This document shows, in pieces, positions 15,579 through 19,276 of a stretch of DNA of 19,276 bases (position 1 is its first letter; every line of letters starts with the position of its first letter). The DNA is from Oligoflexales bacterium (lineage in GTDB: Bacteria; Bdellovibrionota; Oligoflexia; Oligoflexales; Oligoflexaceae): the NCBI GenBank assembly GCA_015232735.1, contig JADFZC010000012.1, positions 1 through 19,276 of the forward strand, given 5' to 3'. A model generated the notes under the pieces. It made no database searches and was not told the origin of the DNA. It saw nothing but the letters and a program-made list of their open reading frames with translations. A program made the position numbers and the translations under genes.

Positions 15579-17382
15579 CGATTTTTGTCCCTAGAATCCT
15601 GGCAAATTCTTTTGTTGAAGTAATTTCTCTTCCACAGCCGCTTACTTCAAGCATGCCATTATTGATAAGCAATATTTCATCAGCATATGAAAAGATAGTG
15701 GATCTGTGTGCAATAATTATTATGGTTGAACCAAGGTCAGTCAATTGTCTGAGATGAGTATAAACAAGTTTTTCTATTTCGGGATCAAGGGCAGAGGTGC
15801 CTTCGTCAATAAGTATTAGATTGGTTTTGTGATAGAAAATTCTGGCGAGTAGCACTCGCTGGGATTGTCCTCCTGAAAAAGTTAGTCCCTCCTTGCCGAT
15901 GACAGAATCAAATTTATTAGGTAGATTATTAATGAATTCATATAGTTGTACTTTTTTTGATGATTCGATGATTTTTTCGTGACAAAAGTCAGTATCCGGA
16001 TAACTGATGTTAAGAGCTATTGAAGTTGGCGCCAGTAGGAAGTTTTGTGGCATGTAAGTAATATCAATTTTCTTGTCATTGGTTGTCGATTGACTTTGGG
16101 AAAAAATTTTTCCGCTATGAAGGGGGACCGTGCCTAAAATAATATTGAAAAGAGTACTTTTTCCTGCTCCTGATGGACCGCAGATGCAATATATTTTTCC
16201 TTTTTTAAATGAAAAACTAAAATTTCTCAGAACAAACTGATCTTGTGGAGTTTCCGGGTAACGCACAAAGATATTATCAAATGTGATTGTAGTGTCAGCA
16301 AAATCGGATTTGATTAGATTGGAAAATTTATCCGCTTTGTTTTTATCAAGAAACAGAAAAAGCTGGGATATTCGATCAATAGCAACATCACCTTCCCGGT
16401 TGGAATTAAAATATCGTCCTACTCTTGCTGCAGACTGGGATAGAATTGCAAGCGTGGAGAAGAAAGAAAATTGAATGCTGCCAGTCACGGATTGAGAATT
16501 ACTAAACGAATCAGACATTGAGAAATACAAGACGCCTACCATAGAAAAAATGGCTATCATTTCAAGCATTGGAGAGGTCCTGGATTTGATCCTGACTGCC
16601 CTAAGCAATTTGAAAAAAAGACTGTCAGTGAGGGATCTCATTTTCTTGATTTCAAGCAGTTCTGTATTGAAGTGTTTTATTGTTTCAATACCCAAGAGCC
16701 TCTGTTGAAGCCATTCAATTAATATCGAATAATCTTTAAGAGCAATGAAGGAACGTTCTCTAAGTTTCTTCCCAAGTTTTGAGGAGAAATAAAAGACTGG
16801 ACCTATGCAAATGATAAAAACAAGAAATAATGATGGAGATAAAAGAATCAGGGTTAACATGTAAAAGAATATTTGTATTAACTCCCTTGGAAGGCCTCCA
16901 TAAAAATGAACAATATATTCCCGGATAAGGTTAATATCCACTGTCATACTGCTGGAGATTTCGGATTCCTTGATATCATCAAGTGTTAGGCGGGAAGCTG
17001 GATTTAATAGCAGGTATTTCTTTATTATGTTGGATCGAATTTCTTTTGCGATAAGTTCACTAGCTCTCTCCCATAAAAAAATGTGCGCGAAGGTGAAGAG
17101 ACCTCGTAAAGCTGAGAGGGAAATAATATATACTGGTAGATTTTGCCATAACTCTATTGCATTAAAGGATTCTTTTCCAGACAGATTCTTAATGATGAAT
17201 CCAAGATTTTTTCCTACCAATTCTGCAATAGGTATCAACTTGCCTTGGTTTGGATTAATAAGTACCTGTAATGCCGGGCCAAAGAGCGAATAGACACTCG
17301 CAGAAACAAATCCAAGCGATATGGCACAGAAGGTAGCAAGTACAAAACTAAATATATGGGGGCGCAAGTAAGCTTTTAACAA
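15562..17382 (-). CDS. ABC exporter, MsbA-type half transporter (membrane plus ATPase domains)
   Basis: Fused permease-ATPase of about 606 residues. The membrane domain (about 8-325) has six hydrophobic helices. The ATPase domain has Walker A GPSGAGKS (402-409), Q-loop (YMPQN, Q446), signature TFSGGQSQR (about 501-509), Walker B LILIDE (522-527), D-loop SALD and H-loop AHR (H559). Such proteins work as dimers and export lipids, lipopeptides or drugs; MsbA flips lipid A, but nothing here fixes the substrate. The frame is open to a TTG at 17415, but I prefer the TTG at 17382: AAGGA lies 7 nt upstream of it, while the 17415 codon has no ribosome-binding site, and the protein then begins LKAYLRPH as in related exporters. 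Its 3' end is convergent with etfA. Confidence 0.88.
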   Translation of the reverse strand: MLKAYLRPHIFSFVLATFCAISLGFVSASVYSLFGPALQVLINPNQGKLIPIAELVGKNLGFIIKNLSGKESFNAIELWQNLPVYIISLSALRGLFTFAHIFLWERASELIAKEIRSNIIKKYLLLNPASRLTLDDIKESEISSSMTVDINLIREYIVHFYGGLPRELIQIFFYMLTLILLSPSLFLVFIICIGPVFYFSSKLGKKLRERSFIALKDYSILIEWLQQRLLGIETIKHFNTELLEIKKMRSLTDSLFFKLLRAVRIKSRTSPMLEMIAIFSMVGVLYFSMSDSFSNSQSVTGSIQFSFFSTLAILSQSAARVGRYFNSNREGDVAIDRISQLFLFLDKNKADKFSNLIKSDFADTTITFDNIFVRYPETPQDQFVLRNFSFSFKKGKIYCICGPSGAGKSTLFNIILGTVPLHSGKIFSQSQSTTNDKKIDITYMPQNFLLAPTSIALNISYPDTDFCHEKIIESSKKVQLYEFINNLPNKFDSVIGKEGLTFSGGQSQRVLLARIFYHKTNLILIDEGTSALDPEIEKLVYTHLRQLTDLGSTIIIIAHRSTIFSYADEILLINNGMLEVSGCGREITSTKEFARILGTKIEKNLE

Positions 17383-17514
17383 CGAATTATCCTTAATGGG
17401 CAAAAAAATTTCCAAAAATATATAAGGAAGAGAATCTTACCTTTCTTTGAATTTTTTTTTCAAGTTTTATTAGGTCTGTTTTGAAGATATTGATATTCCT
17501 GCGTGGAGATCCTG

Positions 17515-17573
17515 TGTACGGCTAATTTGTCTGAATGTACGGGGTGTGTCCGTTGTCGATCCGCACGGTGGAC
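17515..17573. promoter_or_regulatory. GC-richer block with direct repeats upstream of the ABC exporter
   Basis: Within the AT-rich 17383-17582 gap lies a GC-richer stretch. It holds two copies of TGTACGG (17515-17521 and 17536-17542), exactly 21 bp apart, and a possible small hairpin GTCC...GGAC (17548-17573). Two repeats at two helical turns would suit a regulator binding one face of the DNA. The rest of the gap (about 17383-17505) is T-rich and shows no gene. Confidence 0.35.
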
Positions 17574-17582
17574 TTAACCTAC

Positions 17583-17755
17583 AGCTTTCCAAAAAAATAA
17601 TTCGGGGTGAAAAGGCACTATTATCGGCGATGATGGCGTCTTCGTCAGAAAAAATATCCTCATTTATGTTCGATAAACTCCGGTATTTTTCCTCCGCATC
17701 CTTGTCCTCCCCAATAATTGGGCCTTTTCATCCCGAATTATTTTTCCGGAAAGCT
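17583..17755. repeat. Long palindromic element, family A copy 2
   Basis: A 173-nt near-palindrome with arms of ~80 nt. The left arm begins AGCTTTCC (17583-17590) and the right arm ends GGAAAGCT (17748-17755). Further matching blocks are AAAAATAATTCGGG and TGAAAAGGC against GCCTTTTCA and CCCGAATTATTTTT. The centre, read on the minus strand, has CGGAGTTT and ATAAATGAGGAT, shared with the element at 7868-7985. Its right end overlaps the clpP stop codon (17754-17756). No coding frame in it is credible. Confidence 0.8.
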
Positions 17756-18344
17756 ATAGCTCCGAGATTTTTCGAACGATTTTCGTGACAAGTCCATATT
17801 TAATGGCCTCGTCAGCGTCCATCCAGTAATCCCTGGCAGTGTCTTCTTCAACCTTAGAAAAGGGCTGGCCACATTCAGCAGACAAGAGTTCATTGATTTT
17901 CTTCCTCGTCTTGATGATTTCCCTTGCGGTAATTTCGAGATCTGAGGCTTGTCCCTGAATCTGTCCGCCAATCAAGGGTTGATGAATTAAAAACCTGCCA
18001 TTTGCCATGGTATATCGATGCTCTTTTGGTGCGCCAAGGTTTATGACTGTTGCAATACTGGCACAAAGCCCAGTTGTAACAACCCTGACTTTGGAATTTA
18101 CAAAACGCATTGTATCGTAAATTGCAAAACCGCTATTTACCTCACCCCCAGGGCTATTAATAAAAACAGTAATAGGGGAGTTTGAATTATCAGCATCAAG
18201 TGCTAAAAGATGATTGATGACTTTTTTTGCCACTGTGGCATTTACTGCCTCGGAAAGGAATATATATCTTTTCTCCAGCAATTTAATTTCACTCATATTG
18301 GCAGCAATTTGTTCAAGGCCAAATGTATTTGTATTCATTGTCAT
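17754..18344 (-). CDS. clpP: ClpP-type serine peptidase subunit (Clp protease proteolytic subunit)
   Basis: 196 residues, usual ClpP length. Family motifs: KLLEKRYIFLSEAVN near the start, ITVFINSPGGEVNSGFAIYDTM, the nucleophile in GLCASIATVI (S96), RFLIHQPLIGG (H121), GQASDLEITAREI and ARDYWMDADEAIKYGLVTKI (probable D172). The triad is therefore present. Differences from standard ClpP: the nucleophile motif is LCASIATV instead of QAASMGAF, and the usual N-terminal ERAYDIYSRLLK segment, which forms the axial hairpin that contacts ClpX or ClpA, is replaced by MNTNTFGLEQIAANMSEI. clpX, lon and tig are not adjacent. It may be a second ClpP isoform. The ATG at 18344 has AGGGGTG about 8-10 nt upstream; an in-frame ATG at 18338 is an alternative. 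A palindrome starts at its stop codon. Confidence 0.92.
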   Translation of the reverse strand: MTMNTNTFGLEQIAANMSEIKLLEKRYIFLSEAVNATVAKKVINHLLALDADNSNSPITVFINSPGGEVNSGFAIYDTMRFVNSKVRVVTTGLCASIATVINLGAPKEHRYTMANGRFLIHQPLIGGQIQGQASDLEITAREIIKTRKKINELLSAECGQPFSKVEEDTARDYWMDADEAIKYGLVTKIVRKISEL

Positions 18345-18959
18345 GTTTCTTCACCCCTATTTTCAATTCTCAGAAAAGATCTATAGCCCTATTATTTTAT
18401 GTGAATTTCGGGAAAAAAGAAAATCGTATTCTTTTGATTGAACTTTTAAATGTGAGGTGTAACTAGTCTGTGGCGCGCAATGAGCCACGAACGTATCCTG
18501 GCAAGTGAAGAAAAGCATAGGATCTAGTTGTAACATGCTGATATTTCGTTACAGATCCTTCGCTTTTTAGGGTCAGGATACGTCACAGGCTCATTTCGCG
18601 CCAGCGACTAACTAAGGGAAATTTTTTTTGTGTTCTTAGATATTTATATAATGGTAGACTCATTTTTTAGGACAAAGAGTAAGCTATCTTAATAGCTAAT
18701 AAAGGATAAAAAATATTGTTTGTTAAAAAATAAATACACTAGTTTATCTGATAATATTTTTTGAAAGATATTAAATAAGTATTTAATAGTGGCATTCAAA
18801 TAGATAAGAATTTAAAAGCTAAGAGTTTGGCTATGATATTAAAATTGAATTTCTTAATTATAAAAACAACTAAGCAATATTTTAATGTTAGAGTATTGTT
18901 TCATAGATTTTATTTTTAAATAAGCGTAACTTCCAGAATTATAACTTGGAGAAAATAGG
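18345..18959. other. 615-nt AT-rich intergenic region between divergent clpP and histidine kinase
   Basis: Apart from the palindrome at 18464-18610, this stretch is very AT-rich (notably 18611-18950) and shows no gene, tRNA or clear hairpin with a T-run. It must hold the clpP promoter (minus strand; TAAAAT-like sequence near 18390-18400) and the histidine kinase promoter (plus strand), but I cannot fix either with confidence. Confidence 0.5.
18464..18610. repeat. Long palindromic element, family B copy 2
   Basis: A 147-nt imperfect palindrome. The outer arms TAGTC..TGGCGCG.AATGAGCC (18464-18486) and their complement ending at 18610 match at 20 of 23 positions. Inner matching blocks are ACGTATCCTG, AAAAGC, AGGATCT and TGTAAC/GTTACA, around a 13-nt loop ATGCTGATATTTC. 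The right half is the sequence also found after etfB. It has no coding frame and lies upstream of clpP. Confidence 0.8.
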
Positions 18960-19276
18960 GTGGTTTCTACGAAAAAAATTTTAATGCAAAAAGAAAAAGA
19001 TATTAAAAAAGAATATTCTCAGATCCTGAGAGTTATTTGTCATGATCTAGGAAATTCTCTTTCAGTTATTCTAAATGCTTCTGTTATGGCTAGGGAATTT
19101 TGTGAAGAGGCAGCCAATGTCTCAAAATATTTTAATGTCATATTAAATGCGGCTAATGAACAGGCAGAACTGATAACAAAAATGAAATCTCTTCGAGAAT
19201 TATATTGGTCTAGCGGGGGGGAGGAAAAAACAATAGTTAATTTAATGGAACTAATAAATAATAGTAGAAAAGGTTT
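18960..19276 (+). CDS. Histidine kinase, N-terminal part (runs off the window)
   Basis: An open frame runs from a GTG at 18960 to the window edge (105 codons). GGAG (18948-18951) lies 8 nt upstream, which decides the start. After a basic, charged leader (STKKILMQKEKDIKKEYSQ) comes a HisKA-type dimerisation helix with the phospho-acceptor His in ICHDLGNSLSVILNAS (H28). The following segment (ITKMKSLRELYW) looks like the second DHp helix. No sensor or membrane domain precedes the H-box, so the protein is probably cytoplasmic and may depend on a partner for sensing. The ATPase domain would lie beyond the edge. The orphan receiver at 4064-4573 is a possible but unproven partner. Confidence 0.75.
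   Translation, partial: MVSTKKILMQKEKDIKKEYSQILRVICHDLGNSLSVILNASVMAREFCEEAANVSKYFNVILNAANEQAELITKMKSLRELYWSSGGEEKTIVNLMELINNSRKG

Noticed and set aside
17546..17788. 80-codon plus-strand frame across the clpP-proximal palindrome
   Set aside because: Most of it is palindrome arm sequence and clpP antisense; composition is not protein-like.
7868..18610. Palindromes read as insertion sequences or CRISPR units
   Set aside because: None encodes a transposase or shows regular short repeats with spacers; they are single dispersed palindromes.

Overview
This is an AT-rich chromosomal window from a Gram-negative bacterium with a full envelope machinery: a BamD-like lipoprotein, a TonB-type protein, the lipid II flippase MurJ, a class A penicillin-binding protein, an MltD-like lytic transglycosylase and an outer-membrane beta-barrel. 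The mix of housekeeping genes and the style of the TonB and intergenic palindromes point to a 'deltaproteobacterial-grade' lineage (Bdellovibrionota, SAR324, Desulfobacterota or relatives). That placement is inference only, since no rRNA is present. There is no phage, plasmid, transposase or CRISPR signature. Several genes appear to use GTG or TTG starts.

Layout. Positions 1-350 (-): start of a probable outer-membrane beta-barrel gene. Positions 521-1279 (-): a ribosomal operon, rpsR with an unusual C-terminal tail, rpmB overlapping it by 8 nt, and a previously unlisted 33-residue basic protein that begins like ribosomal protein bTHX. Positions 1571-3901 (+): priA, followed by a convergent tRNA-Asn (3921-3996, -) and a single-domain response regulator (-). 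Positions 4773-7849 (+): an aroB-like gene with a ~107-residue N-terminal extension, then murJ. Positions 7986-10914 (-): a TonB-type gene followed by a class A PBP whose transpeptidase motifs are all replaced. Positions 11245-13544 (+): bamD-like and mltD-like genes. Positions 13637-15504 (+): etfB and etfA. Positions 15562-17382 (-): an MsbA-type ABC exporter. Positions 17754-18344 (-): a ClpP-type peptidase. Positions 18960-end (+): start of a histidine kinase.

Functional logic. Five of the central genes (murJ, PBP, TonB-type, bamD, mltD) act on the cell wall or outer membrane: lipid II export, glycan polymerisation, energy coupling across the periplasm, outer-membrane protein assembly and glycan cleavage. 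The PBP looks like a glycan polymerase that has lost its cross-linking activity.

Most notable non-coding structure: four long imperfect palindromes or palindrome fragments of two sequence families. One family has copies at about 7868-7985 and 17583-17755; the other at 14412-14511 and 18464-18610. Three of the four touch or nearly touch a stop codon, and one sits between etfB and etfA. I found no clear new multi-gene defence or mobile system. The best leads are the inactive-transpeptidase PBP, PriA lacking one of its two zinc sites, the bTHX-like small gene, the AroB extension and the palindrome families.
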